Shown piece after piece: positions 45,124 to 53,214 of a DNA stretch of 64,000 nucleotides (within the stretch, counting starts at the first letter, position 1; each line of letters starts with the position of its first letter). The translations under genes were made by a program, and so were the position numbers. Where the stretch lies: NCBI RefSeq assembly GCF_032911445.1, contig NZ_JAWJEJ010000001.1, positions 2,418,001 through 2,482,000 on the forward strand. Direction: 5' to 3'. The notes under the pieces are model-generated. The model did no database searches, was not told where the DNA came from, and saw nothing but the letters and a program-made list of their open reading frames with translations. Source of the DNA: Sphingomonas sp. HF-S4. Its GTDB lineage: Bacteria; Pseudomonadota; Alphaproteobacteria; Sphingomonadales; Sphingomonadaceae.

Positions 45124-46416
45124 ATGATCGGTGCGCTCGGGTTGATGAAGGAGCGCCGCTTCCTGCCATTGTTCGTCACGCAGTTTCTCGGCGCGTTCAA
45201 CGACAACCTCTTCAAGAACGCGATGATCTTCTTCGCGACCTACCAGATCTACAATTCGGTCGAGGCGGAGACGCAGTTCAGCGCCGTCGCCACCGGGCTG
45301 TTCATCCTTCCCTTCTTCCTGTTCTCCGCGCTCGCCGGCCAGATCGCCGACAGCTACGACAAGGCGAAGATCATGCGGATCATCAAGGCAGCCGAGGTGC
45401 TGATCATGCTGGTCGGCGCACTGGGCATCTTCGTGAAGAGCCTGCCGCTGATGCTGGTCGCCCTGGTCGGGATGGGCATTCACTCGACCTTCTTCGGCCC
45501 GATCAAATATGCCGTGCTGCCGCAGCACCTCGACGAGGACGAAGTGCTCGGCGGCACCGGCATGGTCGAGGCGGGCACCTATATCGCGATCCTCTGCGGC
45601 ACGATCGCGGGCGGGCTGATCAGCCCCACCGTCGCGGCATTCGCGGTAGTCGGAGTCGCGCTGACCGGCTGGTTCGCGTCGCTGCGAATTCCCCCGGCGC
45701 CGCCGCTGGTGAAGCTCAAGCTCGACTACAACATCTTCCGCGCCTCCGCCCGGCTGATCGGCGCGACGATGCACATCCCGCGGCTCTATCTCGCGATCGT
45801 GTCGATCAGCGTGTTCTGGACGATCGCGGCGATCCTGGGCGTGCTGTTCCCGCCGCTGGTCAAGAACGTGTTCCATGCCCAGAAGGACGTGGCGAGCGTG
45901 TTCCTGGCGATCTTCTCGGTGGGCATCGCGATCGGATCGGTGATCATCAACCGGATGCTCAAGGGCCACGTCTCGGCCAAATACGCCCCTGCCTCGGTGC
46001 TGGCGATGTCGGTGTTCGTGGTCGATTTCTTCTTCGCTGCGACCTTCTTCCCGGCGGGCGACGGTGCGCTTCTCAAGACCGCCGACTTCCTCGCGCTGCC
46101 CCAGGCATGGCGCGTGCTGGTCGATCTGGGGATGATCGCGATCACCGGCGGGATGTTCGTCGTGCCGCTCTATGCGTTCCTGACCACGACGGTGGACAAG
46201 TCGCAGACGTCGCGCACGGTGGCGGCGAACAACATCGTCAATTCGGGCGCAATGGTCGCCGGATCGGTGGGCATCCTCGGCTTTACCCACATCCCGGGCG
46301 TGGAAGTGGTCCACGCGATCTGGATCGTCTTCCTGCTGTGCCTCGCCTCGGCCTATTGCGCATGGCGGCTCTACAAGGCCGAGGACGTGCCCCACGGGAT
46401 CGATCCGATCCCCTAA
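45124..46416 (+). CDS. MFS transporter, LplT-like
   Basis: 430 residues, 12 membrane helices. FLPLFVTQFLGAFNDNLFKN at the N terminus, SALAGQIADSYDKAKIMRII and HSTFFGPIKYAVLPQHLDED are characteristic of the LplT/Aas-associated major facilitator subgroup that flips lysophospholipids. In many proteobacteria this domain is fused or next to an acyltransferase; none is seen here. Its divergent position with pgsA fits phospholipid metabolism. ATG 45124 chosen; 45145 is possible. Confidence 0.8.
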   Translation: MIGALGLMKERRFLPLFVTQFLGAFNDNLFKNAMIFFATYQIYNSVEAETQFSAVATGLFILPFFLFSALAGQIADSYDKAKIMRIIKAAEVLIMLVGALGIFVKSLPLMLVALVGMGIHSTFFGPIKYAVLPQHLDEDEVLGGTGMVEAGTYIAILCGTIAGGLISPTVAAFAVVGVALTGWFASLRIPPAPPLVKLKLDYNIFRASARLIGATMHIPRLYLAIVSISVFWTIAAILGVLFPPLVKNVFHAQKDVASVFLAIFSVGIAIGSVIINRMLKGHVSAKYAPASVLAMSVFVVDFFFAATFFPAGDGALLKTADFLALPQAWRVLVDLGMIAITGGMFVVPLYAFLTTTVDKSQTSRTVAANNIVNSGAMVAGSVGILGFTHIPGVEVVHAIWIVFLLCLASAYCAWRLYKAEDVPHGIDPIP

Positions 46417-46426
46417 CGCGCGTCGC

Positions 46427-46594
46427 TCACACGATGAAGGTATAGAAGCAGACGAAGAACGCGCTGAAGCTCATCACGAGGAGCTTCCAGTCGCTGTCGT
46501 CGGCCGCCTTGCGCTCGATCGCCACGACGCGGCGCATCTGCGACCGGAACGGATGGCGGCGGGCATGGCCCTCGGCGACGAGACGAGTCTGCAT
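46427..46594 (-). CDS. small single-pass membrane protein (55 aa)
   Basis: A basic, soluble N terminus (MQTRLVAEGHARRHPFRSQM, then RRVVAIERKAADDSDW) is followed by one C-terminal membrane helix (LLVMSFSAFFVCFYTFIV). Codon use is GC-rich and consistent with the neighbours. No clear ribosome site, so the start is unsure. It converges on the MFS gene with 10 bp between stops. No family recognised. Confidence 0.5.
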   Translation of the reverse strand: MQTRLVAEGHARRHPFRSQMRRVVAIERKAADDSDWKLLVMSFSAFFVCFYTFIV

Positions 46595-46700
46595 GCGCCG
46601 AAGTTAACGACTTGTTTACTTTTTGCGCCAGCGAAGAAGAGGGTTAACGCACGTCTCCGTGCGGGACAGATTTCGCGTGGAACCGAACCGTACGCGCTGG

Positions 46701-47705
46701 TTAACGCGGCGCCGGGCCGGTGGTCGATCGCACCATCAGCTTGTGCTCGAGCGTCACCCGCGGCTCGGCCTCGGGCGATAGCATGAGGTCGGCCGCGGCA
46801 TAAGCGAGCTCGCGCACCGGCTGGCGCATCGTCGTGAGCGGCGGCCACACGGCTCGCGCCAGGTCCGAATCGTCGAAACCCGCGATCGAGAGTTCCCCCG
46901 GGATGTCGATTTCCGCCTCGTGCGCCGCCGCGATCACGCCCGCGGCCATGTCGTCATTGCCGGCGAAGATCGCAGTGGGGCGTGGATTGCGGTCCAGCAG
47001 CTTGCGCGCCGCCTCGCTGCCCGAGGCGAAGCTGTTCTCGCCGGCTGCCACGAGCCCCTCGTCGAAAGCGATGCCATGCGCCTCCAGCGCCTCGCGATAG
47101 CCCTGTAGCCGCTCCCACGTGGAAACGTGGCTCTCAAGCCCGCGGATGAAGCCGATCTCGCGGTGACCCAGCCCGATCAGATGCTCGGTGACTTCGCGTG
47201 CGGCTGCCACGTCGTCGATCGCCGCGGCCATGCCGCTAGCCTTGCGCGCGCCCGGCGCGATCCGGACATACGGGAGCCCGCGCCGGTCGAGCTCGTCGAG
47301 CAAGGCCGGCATCTCGGTCACCGGCGGCGACAGGATCACCCCGTCGAGATGCGCCTCGTCGATCAGCGCCATCACGTTCGACACGAGGTCGGGCGCCTGG
47401 CTGTCGACCGGCTGGAGCAGCAGCCGATAGCCGAGTTCGGTGCAGCGCTGCTGCGCGCCCAATTGGACGTGATAGACATAATAGGGACTGGGATTGTCGT
47501 AGAGCAGCGCGACCTGGAACGAGCGCCGCCCGGCGAGCGTGCGCGCGGCATGGCTGGGACGGAAGTTCAGCCGCGCGACGACTTCCTCGACGCGGCGGCG
47601 CGTCTCTTCGCTGACATGCTTCTCGTTGTTGAGCACGCGGCTGACGGTCTTGAACGACACGCCCGCAATCTTCGAGACTTCCTTGATCGTCGGACGGCTG
47701 GACAT
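46701..47705 (-). CDS. LacI family transcriptional regulator
   Basis: 334 residues. N-terminal helix-turn-helix (TIKEVSKIAGVSFKTVSRVL), hinge FRPSHAARTLAGRRS, then a periplasmic-binding-like sugar domain with VILSPPVTE, GHREIGFIRG, PTAIFAGNDDMAAG and FDDSDLARAVWPPLTTMRQP. Likely represses a carbohydrate gene set, but no sugar gene is adjacent here. A probable operator lies 55 bp upstream, suggesting autoregulation. Confidence 0.92.
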   Translation of the reverse strand: MSSRPTIKEVSKIAGVSFKTVSRVLNNEKHVSEETRRRVEEVVARLNFRPSHAARTLAGRRSFQVALLYDNPSPYYVYHVQLGAQQRCTELGYRLLLQPVDSQAPDLVSNVMALIDEAHLDGVILSPPVTEMPALLDELDRRGLPYVRIAPGARKASGMAAAIDDVAAAREVTEHLIGLGHREIGFIRGLESHVSTWERLQGYREALEAHGIAFDEGLVAAGENSFASGSEAARKLLDRNPRPTAIFAGNDDMAAGVIAAAHEAEIDIPGELSIAGFDDSDLARAVWPPLTTMRQPVRELAYAAADLMLSPEAEPRVTLEHKLMVRSTTGPAPR

Positions 47706-47760
47706 CGTGGAACCCCCAAGGCCGTCCCGCGAATGCGGCGGCCCTCGGGAAGGGCATATT

Positions 47761-47774
47761 TGACAGCGCTGCCA
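47761..47774. promoter_or_regulatory. LacI-type operator upstream of the regulator
   Basis: TGACAGCGCTGCCA is a palindrome around CAGCGCTG, with one mismatch in the outer half-sites. This is the form bound by many proteobacterial LacI-family sugar regulators (for example TGACAGCGCTGTCA). It sits 55 bp before the lacI-type start codon. Confidence 0.65.
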
Positions 47775-47804
47775 CCGCGCAAGTCAAACTATATGCGACA
47801 GCCG

Positions 47805-48137
47805 TCAGGCGGAGACGCCGAGTCCCGCCAGCCCCACCACCACCAGGCCGAGCGCGAGTACCACGCTTGCCCGCGCCGCCTGCGGGGCGAAGGTGAGCCC
47901 GAGCAGCACGACCCCGCCGGTGAGCGGCGCCAATCCGAACCAGGCGACCAGCGCGCGCGGCCAATCCGGGGTCAGCAGCGAGGCGACGAGCGACAGCGCG
48001 ACCATCGTCCAGCCGACGGCCGGCAGGCGCGGGGCAAGCGCGTGCTTGCTCCACCCGCCGAGCAAAGCCGCCGCGTGCCGCGACATGCTCGCGGCGATCG
48101 CGAACAGTCCGAGATAAAGGAGCCCCGCCGCGATCAT
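47805..48137 (-). CDS. DUF3325 family membrane protein
   Basis: 110 residues, four membrane helices, starting MIAAGLLYLGLFAIAASMSR. The size and arrangement match DUF3325. It is the third gene of a DUF3649-PepSY-DUF3325 unit, with ATGA overlap to PepSY. This trio is usually found beside siderophore receptors and is thought to help iron release or uptake. Confidence 0.8.
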   Translation of the reverse strand: MIAAGLLYLGLFAIAASMSRHAAALLGGWSKHALAPRLPAVGWTMVALSLVASLLTPDWPRALVAWFGLAPLTGGVVLLGLTFAPQAARASVVLALGLVVVGLAGLGVSA

Positions 48138-49621
48138 GCCGCCGCCCTCGCTCGGCGCACCGGCGTCGCGCGTCGCGGGAGCAACTGCCGCCCGACCAGC
48201 GCGGCGAACGCGGCCGCGGTGACGAGCAGCATCAGGTTGCCCAGGATGAGGACGGTGCCGCCCAGCGGCACGGACAGCGCCGCTACCAGGCAGCCCGCGC
48301 CCGTCAGTCCGAACAGCAACGGCCAGGCCAGCCGGGGCGGCAGCACCGCACCGGCGACCAGCGCCGCCGCCGCGGTCCACAAGGCGATCGAGACTTCGGC
48401 CTCGGCGCGGCCGGCAATGCCGAGCGGCAGCACGCGATTGGCCAGCAGGAAGGCCACGCAGCCGAGCGGGACCCCAGCGATCACGCCGACGTTCAGCCGC
48501 TCGAGAATACGGTTGGCGAGGGACAGCGGCGCGCGCTCGCGGCGCTTGACGATCCACAGCACCAGCCCCGAGGCGATCGTCAGCGTCAGCATCGCGCCGC
48601 CCAGGAAATAGAGCCAGCGCGTCAGCGCCGGTGCGAACCGGCCCATATGGAGGCCGTAGACAGTGTTGTAGGTCTGGATCGCCGGCCGGTTCTCGGTCCA
48701 TTCGGCGAGCATCCGCCCGGTCGCGCCGTCGAAGCTCACTTCGGCAGGCATATAGCCGACCACGCTCGCATCGGCGCGGAACACGCTCACCACCGCGCCC
48801 GAATCGCCGGGATTGAGCACATAGACCCGCCCGATCGGCGCGCCGCCGAAGCGCCGCTGCGCCTCGTGCAGCATCGGCGCCAGCGGGGCGAGCGGTGCCT
48901 TGGTGCCGGTGGGGGCGCGCTGCGCCACGCCCGGGGCAATCTCGGCATACATCGCCGCGACATTCTCGCCATAGGCCGCGTCGACACCCCAGGGCAGGCT
49001 GACCGAGGCAAGCGTGATCAGCCCGGTAAAGGTGATCATCAGGTGGAAGGGCAGCGCCAGCACGCCGAGCGCATTGTGTCCGTCTAGCCACGAGCGCTGG
49101 CCCTTGCCGGTGCGGAAGGTGAAGTAATCCCTGAAGATCCGCCGGTGCGCGATGATCCCGGTGATCAGCGCAGTCAGCATCACCGCGGCGGCGAGCGAAG
49201 CGAGCATCCGCCCCCAGGGATAGGGAAGCTCGAGCTCGAAATGGAGGCGGTAGAAGAATTCGCCGCCCATCGTCTCGCGCGCGACCGATGCACCGCTGAC
49301 CGGATCGAGCGCACGGTACAGGAACGTGCCGCCGCTGTCGTACGCCGCCTCGATCGTATTGGTCCGGTCGTCGGGCGCGGTCAGATACCAGCCGGTGGTG
49401 TCCTTGGTATTGGCGGCCAGCCAACGGCCCGCGGTGGCGAGCGCCTCGACGGGATCGGCCTTGGCGGTCGCTTCGGGACGCATCCACTGGCCGATCTCGG
49501 GCTTGAACACACTGAGCGTGCCGGCGAGGCACATCACGAACAACACCCAGCCGAGCAGCAGCCCCGTCCAGCCGTGCAGCCACGCCATGACCTGCCGCAC
49601 GCCGTCGCGAACCGCGCTCAT
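48134..49621 (-). CDS. PepSY-associated membrane protein (iron uptake-linked)
   Basis: 495 residues, four main membrane helices near ~10-35, ~135-160, ~180-205 and ~325-350 plus a hydrophobic C-terminal segment with further helices. The N terminus MAWLHGWTGLLLGWVLFVM, HFELELPYPWGRML, and DGHNALGVLALPFHLMITFT with its His and TGLITL are typical of PepSY_TM proteins related to ferric-reductase-like FpvG/PiuB. ATG 49621 overlaps the DUF3649 stop (ATGA). Likely reduces or transfers iron from siderophores; inference. Confidence 0.85.
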   Translation of the reverse strand: MSAVRDGVRQVMAWLHGWTGLLLGWVLFVMCLAGTLSVFKPEIGQWMRPEATAKADPVEALATAGRWLAANTKDTTGWYLTAPDDRTNTIEAAYDSGGTFLYRALDPVSGASVARETMGGEFFYRLHFELELPYPWGRMLASLAAAVMLTALITGIIAHRRIFRDYFTFRTGKGQRSWLDGHNALGVLALPFHLMITFTGLITLASVSLPWGVDAAYGENVAAMYAEIAPGVAQRAPTGTKAPLAPLAPMLHEAQRRFGGAPIGRVYVLNPGDSGAVVSVFRADASVVGYMPAEVSFDGATGRMLAEWTENRPAIQTYNTVYGLHMGRFAPALTRWLYFLGGAMLTLTIASGLVLWIVKRRERAPLSLANRILERLNVGVIAGVPLGCVAFLLANRVLPLGIAGRAEAEVSIALWTAAAALVAGAVLPPRLAWPLLFGLTGAGCLVAALSVPLGGTVLILGNLMLLVTAAAFAALVGRQLLPRRATPVRRARAAA

Positions 49622-49947
49622 GCCGGCGGCCCCGCCACCCAGAACACGCCATAGAGCAGCAGCGACAGCGCGACGACGCCCGCCAACGCCCGCCACGGCC
49701 CAGCGGCCAGGAAGGCCCAGATCGGCACCACGGGCGCGAGGAGAAAGGCGAGCAGGGTCGATAGCGACACCGCCTCGACGCGCGGCATCGGCAGCGTCCG
49801 CGCCAATGCCGCCGCGAGCAGCGCAGCGACCGCATAGGTGCCAAGGCACGCCGTCACCGCGCGTATCGCGATGTTCGCGCGATAGCGCCAGCCCTGGCGT
49901 TGCGACTTCGAATCGCTCGCCGCGCGCGGAACCGGCATTGTCGTCAT
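49618..49947 (-). CDS. DUF3649 family membrane protein
   Basis: 109 residues, three membrane helices after a short basic head (RRYRANI-like: GWRYRANIAIRAVTACLGTY). First gene of the DUF3649-PepSY-DUF3325 unit. GGGGGAG lies 4 nt before the ATG at 49947. A Fur-like palindrome lies about 43 bp upstream. Confidence 0.8.
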   Translation of the reverse strand: MTTMPVPRAASDSKSQRQGWRYRANIAIRAVTACLGTYAVAALLAAALARTLPMPRVEAVSLSTLLAFLLAPVVPIWAFLAAGPWRALAGVVALSLLLYGVFWVAGPPA

Positions 49948-50292
49948 TGCTCCCCCACGGATCGCCGCGGCAATAAGTGGGCGCTTATTGCTAGTCAATT
50001 GCATTAGCATAATTAAACAAACATATGTTGGATTTATATGCGCATGAGTGCCGACCAAGCCGCTGTCAGATCAGCACGATCACATACCCGGCCTGTTGCC
50101 GGCGGTGCACCGATCCTTCCCGCCCGATATCGCATTGGTTCAGTCATCTCTAATCCAATGCAAATACTTCCGACCATCTCGGGATGTTTAATTCGTGAAG
50201 AACGCCAACTTGCTTCTCGACAACTTCGCAACATCGCCTATGGGAAGCATTCGGCACCAAAGAATGCCGTCCCAAAAGGAAAAGGAGTCGCC
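49948..50292. other. AT-rich divergent promoter region
   Basis: Between the DUF3649 gene and the MucR-type regulator. 49975-50040 is AT-rich and holds the Fur-like site and probably the minus-strand promoter. 50150-50292 is moderately AT-rich and ends in AAAGGAG, the ribosome site of the regulator, and likely holds its promoter and leader. No gene called; the in-frame extension of the regulator through this region has no family similarity. Confidence 0.5.
49990..50008. promoter_or_regulatory. Fur-like 19-bp palindrome
   Basis: GCTAGTCAATTGCATTAGC is an imperfect 19-bp inverted repeat (6 of 9 arm positions pair; outer GCTA / TAGC perfect) in an AT-rich stretch upstream of the iron-linked operon. 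Size and setting fit a ferric uptake regulator site, but no consensus was computed. Confidence 0.4.
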
Positions 50293-50787
50293 ATGGCCGA
50301 TCAAGACAGCCTCAATGCAGTCGAGCTTGCCACCGAGCTGACGATTGCTTGGCTCAGCAATCAGAACAACCGCGTCGCCGCCGAGGATGTACCGGCATTC
50401 CTGCGCACCATGCACACCACCGTAACTGAGCTGGGCACTGGCAGCACGGTCAACAGCGAAGGCGATGACGCTGCGCCGGCGCAGGAATTTGCGCCCGCGG
50501 TTTCGGTCCGCAAGTCGCTGGCTTCGAAGGATCACATCCTTTCGATGATCGACGGCAAGCCGTATCGCACGCTGCGCCGCCATCTCTCGACGCACGGCCT
50601 GACGCCCGAGGATTATCGCCGCCGCTACAACCTCAAGGCCGATTATCCGATGGTCGCCGAGAGCTATTCGGAGCAGCGCCGCGCGATGGCCAAGAAGATC
50701 GGCCTCGGCGCCAAGGGCCGCGCCGCGCGTTCGCAGACCGCGCCTGCCGCCGCACCGGCAGCGCGGGGCCGCGGCAAGTCCGCCTGA
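50293..50787 (+). CDS. MucR/Ros family transcriptional regulator lacking zinc cysteines
   Basis: 164 residues. The C-terminal half carries the Ros/MucR DNA-binding fold: DHILSMIDGKPYRTLRRHLS, HGLTPEDYRRRYNLKADYPM and SEQRRAMAKKIGLG. Canonical Ros has Cys-x2-Cys then two His; here those positions are Ser84 and Asp87 with His97 and His101, and the protein has no cysteine. Zinc-free Ros homologues are known in rhizobia, so it may still fold. AAGGAG precedes ATG 50293. MucR proteins act as global regulators of surface, motility and cell-cycle genes. An Ala/Arg-rich tail follows. Confidence 0.88.
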   Translation: MADQDSLNAVELATELTIAWLSNQNNRVAAEDVPAFLRTMHTTVTELGTGSTVNSEGDDAAPAQEFAPAVSVRKSLASKDHILSMIDGKPYRTLRRHLSTHGLTPEDYRRRYNLKADYPMVAESYSEQRRAMAKKIGLGAKGRAARSQTAPAAAPAARGRGKSA

Positions 50788-50829
50788 GGGTATAGGGGGC
50801 CGCGCGGCGAGGCTGCGCGGCCCTGATTG

Positions 50830-51153
50830 TCATGCGTAGGGCGGGCGATCCTGGCGCGCGCGCCGGATCCGCAGTCCGATGAACAGCACGGTCGGCCAGA
50901 ACACCGTATTGAGCACGTCGCTCAGCGTATCGGGCATCACGCTGCCATGGACGAAATAGTCCATCACCTCATTGGCCAGTTCGGCGAGATAGACCGCGAG
51001 TAGCGGCCACGGCGTCGCCAGCGACCGTCCACTCACCACACGTGCCAACAGCAGCACCGCCATCCCGGCATGGATGTGAAGGACGGTGTCGGGCGCGCCG
51101 GTTCCGTCGCCGATCCATAGGATGAGACGGCCATAGAGTTCTGCGGGATTCAT
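50830..51153 (-). CDS. small membrane protein (107 aa)
   Basis: Residues ~20-40 and ~45-65 (VLHIHAGMAVLLLARVVSG, WPLLAVYLAELANEVMDYFV) and ~80-95 form about three membrane helices; the tail is basic (GLRIRRARQDRPPYA). The HIHAG and EVMDYF segments are polar inside the membrane part. I recognise it only as a conserved-type hypothetical. Single gene between MucR and tRNA-Ala. Confidence 0.65.
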   Translation of the reverse strand: MNPAELYGRLILWIGDGTGAPDTVLHIHAGMAVLLLARVVSGRSLATPWPLLAVYLAELANEVMDYFVHGSVMPDTLSDVLNTVFWPTVLFIGLRIRRARQDRPPYA

Positions 51154-51293
51154 CGCGCGGGCCTATCCGAGTGCGCCGCCGTCGGCCATGCCCAATGCCG
51201 CACCACCCTGGTTAAGGATACTGATCCGTCTGGAATCTGGCCCGCCCGCCGGGGTGGACGATCACGTTGCGTACTACGCTAACGCGGGGGGAA

Positions 51294-51369
51294 TGGTGGA
51301 GCCGAGGGGGATCGAACCCCTGACCTCTGCAATGCCATTGCAGCGCTCTCCCAGCTGAGCTACGGCCCC
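51294..51369 (-). tRNA. tRNA-Ala (anticodon GGC)
   Basis: The reverse strand reads GGGGCCGTAGCTCAGCTGGG at the 5' end, anticodon arm CTGCA-ATGGCAT-TGCAG with GGC at positions 34-36, T-arm GTTCGATC, and 3' CCA encoded. 76 nt, all four stems pair. Confidence 0.97.
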
Positions 51370-51457
51370 AAACCCCGGGAAGACGGGCCCTTTAGAAGGG
51401 CTCCGCGGGCTTGGCAAGGACGCTTTTTCACATAGCGCCCCTGCCCGCCGATTTTTC

Positions 51458-51778
51458 TTACTGCTCGTCCTCGTCGCTCGCCGTCTCGACCCCGAGATCG
51501 TCGTCGCCGCCGAGATCGACGTCGTCGTCGGGCGACGGCTCTTCGTCCTCGGCGATGTCCAGATCTTCGTCACCGAGATCGGAATCGGCCGCCTCCGGCT
51601 TGTCGGCATTGGCCTTGACTGCCTCGAACGGCAGCGGCTGCTTCGACTTGAGGATCGGCTCCGGATCCCAGGAGAAGGCGCAGCTGATGCAGGTGACCGG
51701 CTCGTCCTTGGTCAGATCGTAAAAGCGGGTCCCGCACTTCGGGCACGCGCGCTTGGTGCCCCATTCCGGCTTCACCAT
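51458..51778 (-). CDS. TIGR02300 family (FYDLN acid) protein
   Basis: 106 residues. The N-terminal zinc-ribbon-like part has CPKCGTRFYDL and CISCAF (four cysteines), followed by an extremely acidic tail of Asp/Glu (DLGDEDLDIAEDEEPSPDDD). This arrangement is the hallmark of the alphaproteobacterial TIGR02300 family, of unknown function. Start ATG 51778 with AGAGG upstream. Divergent from aroA, as seen in many alphaproteobacteria. Confidence 0.9.
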   Translation of the reverse strand: MVKPEWGTKRACPKCGTRFYDLTKDEPVTCISCAFSWDPEPILKSKQPLPFEAVKANADKPEAADSDLGDEDLDIAEDEEPSPDDDVDLGGDDDLGVETASDEDEQ

Positions 51779-51879
51779 GTGTTGCCTCTTGCCTTTCAAA
51801 GATATCGTGATTTCGGGTGTGACCCGGAAAGTGGTGGGCGCCTTGCCATGACGCAAGGCGGCTGTCAAAGCCGCGCGCG

Positions 51880-53205
51880 ATGTCGCACCCAAAGCCCCGC
51901 CCCCTCACCCTCTCCGCCCGCGGTCCCTTGCGCGGCACGCTCACCGTTCCGGGGGACAAATCGATCAGCCATCGTTCGCTGATGTTCTCGGCCCTGGCGG
52001 TGGGCGAAAGCCGGATCGAGGGGCTGCTCGAAGGAGAGGATGTGCTCGCCACCGCCGCCGCGATGCGCGCGATGGGCGCGACGATCGAGCGCGGCGATGA
52101 CGGCGTGTGGCGCGTACACGGCGTCGGGGTGGGCGGGCTGCTTCAACCCGAAGCGGCGCTCGACATGGGCAATTCGGGCACTTCGACCCGGCTGCTGATG
52201 GGGCTGGTCGCGAGCCATCCGATCACTGCGACGTTCACCGGCGACGCATCGCTATCCAGCCGGCCGATGGGCCGGGTGATCGAGCCGCTGTCGAAGATGG
52301 GCGCCGAGATCACTGCCAGCCCCGGCGGCCGGCTCCCCTTGATGGTGCGCGGGATCAATCCCGCGGTGCCGATCGAATACACGCTTCCGGTCGCCTCGGC
52401 GCAGGTCAAATCGGCGGTGCTGCTTGCCGGGCTCAACACGCCGGGGATCACCCGGGTGATCGAGCCGGTGCCGACCCGCGATCATAGCGAGCGGATGCTG
52501 CGCGGCTTCGGCGCCGAACTGACCGTCGAGGAGGGGCCGAGTGGCAAGATCATCTCGATCACTGGCGAGGCCGAGCTCAAGCCGCAGCATCTGATCGTCC
52601 CCGGCGACCCCTCCTCGGCCGGGTTCTGGATGGTCGCCGCGTCGATCGTCCCGGGTTCCGAGATCGTGATCCGCAACGTCTGCATGAACCCGACGCGCAC
52701 CGGGCTGATCGCCGCGCTCAAGCTGATGGGAGCCGACATCACCAAAGAAGGCGCACGCGAGGTTGGCGGCGAGGATGTCGCCGACCTGCGCGTGCGTCAT
52801 GCCCCGCTCAGGGCGATCGAAGTCCCACCCGACCTCGCGCCTAGCATGATCGACGAATATCCGATCCTGTTCGTCGCCGCGGCATTCGCACAGGGCCGCA
52901 CCGTCGCGCGCGGCGCGCACGAGCTGCGCGTCAAGGAATCGGACCGCATCGCGACGATGCGCACCGCGCTCGAGGCCGCGGGCGTGGCAACCGAGGAATA
53001 TGAGGACGGCCTCGCGATCCAGGGCTCGGGCGGCGCCTTGCTTCCCGGCAACGCGCAGGTCGCCTCCAGGCTCGACCACCGCATCGCGATGAGCATGGCG
53101 ATCGCAGCGCTCGGCGCGCAGGGGCCGATCACGATCGACGACGTCGCCCCGGTCGCGACCAGCTATCCCGATTTCTTCCAGACCCTTGAGGCGCTTGGAC
53201 AGTAA
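51880..53205 (+). CDS. aroA: 3-phosphoshikimate 1-carboxyvinyltransferase (class II-like)
   Basis: 441 residues. Sixth step of the shikimate pathway, joining PEP and shikimate-3-phosphate. VPGDKSISHRSLM, LLEGEDVLATAAAMRAMGA and the C-terminal RVKESDRIA are in the class II (Agrobacterium CP4-like) style rather than E. coli style. The PEP-site loop reads GNSGTSTRL, keeping a Gly where CP4 has Ala. cmk follows 9 bp later, so the two are probably co-transcribed, and rpsA lies beyond them. Confidence 0.96.
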   Translation: MSHPKPRPLTLSARGPLRGTLTVPGDKSISHRSLMFSALAVGESRIEGLLEGEDVLATAAAMRAMGATIERGDDGVWRVHGVGVGGLLQPEAALDMGNSGTSTRLLMGLVASHPITATFTGDASLSSRPMGRVIEPLSKMGAEITASPGGRLPLMVRGINPAVPIEYTLPVASAQVKSAVLLAGLNTPGITRVIEPVPTRDHSERMLRGFGAELTVEEGPSGKIISITGEAELKPQHLIVPGDPSSAGFWMVAASIVPGSEIVIRNVCMNPTRTGLIAALKLMGADITKEGAREVGGEDVADLRVRHAPLRAIEVPPDLAPSMIDEYPILFVAAAFAQGRTVARGAHELRVKESDRIATMRTALEAAGVATEEYEDGLAIQGSGGALLPGNAQVASRLDHRIAMSMAIAALGAQGPITIDDVAPVATSYPDFFQTLEALGQ

Positions 53206-53214
53206 GTGACTGAC

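Noticed and set aside
44970..45215. N-terminal extension of PgsA to an ATG at 45215
   Set aside because: The extra residues are basic and non-homologous and run into the divergent transporter gene; the ATG at 44969 has a strong ribosome site.
50038..50292. Upstream extension of the MucR-type gene
   Set aside because: The added 85 residues show no family similarity and AAGGAG marks ATG 50293.
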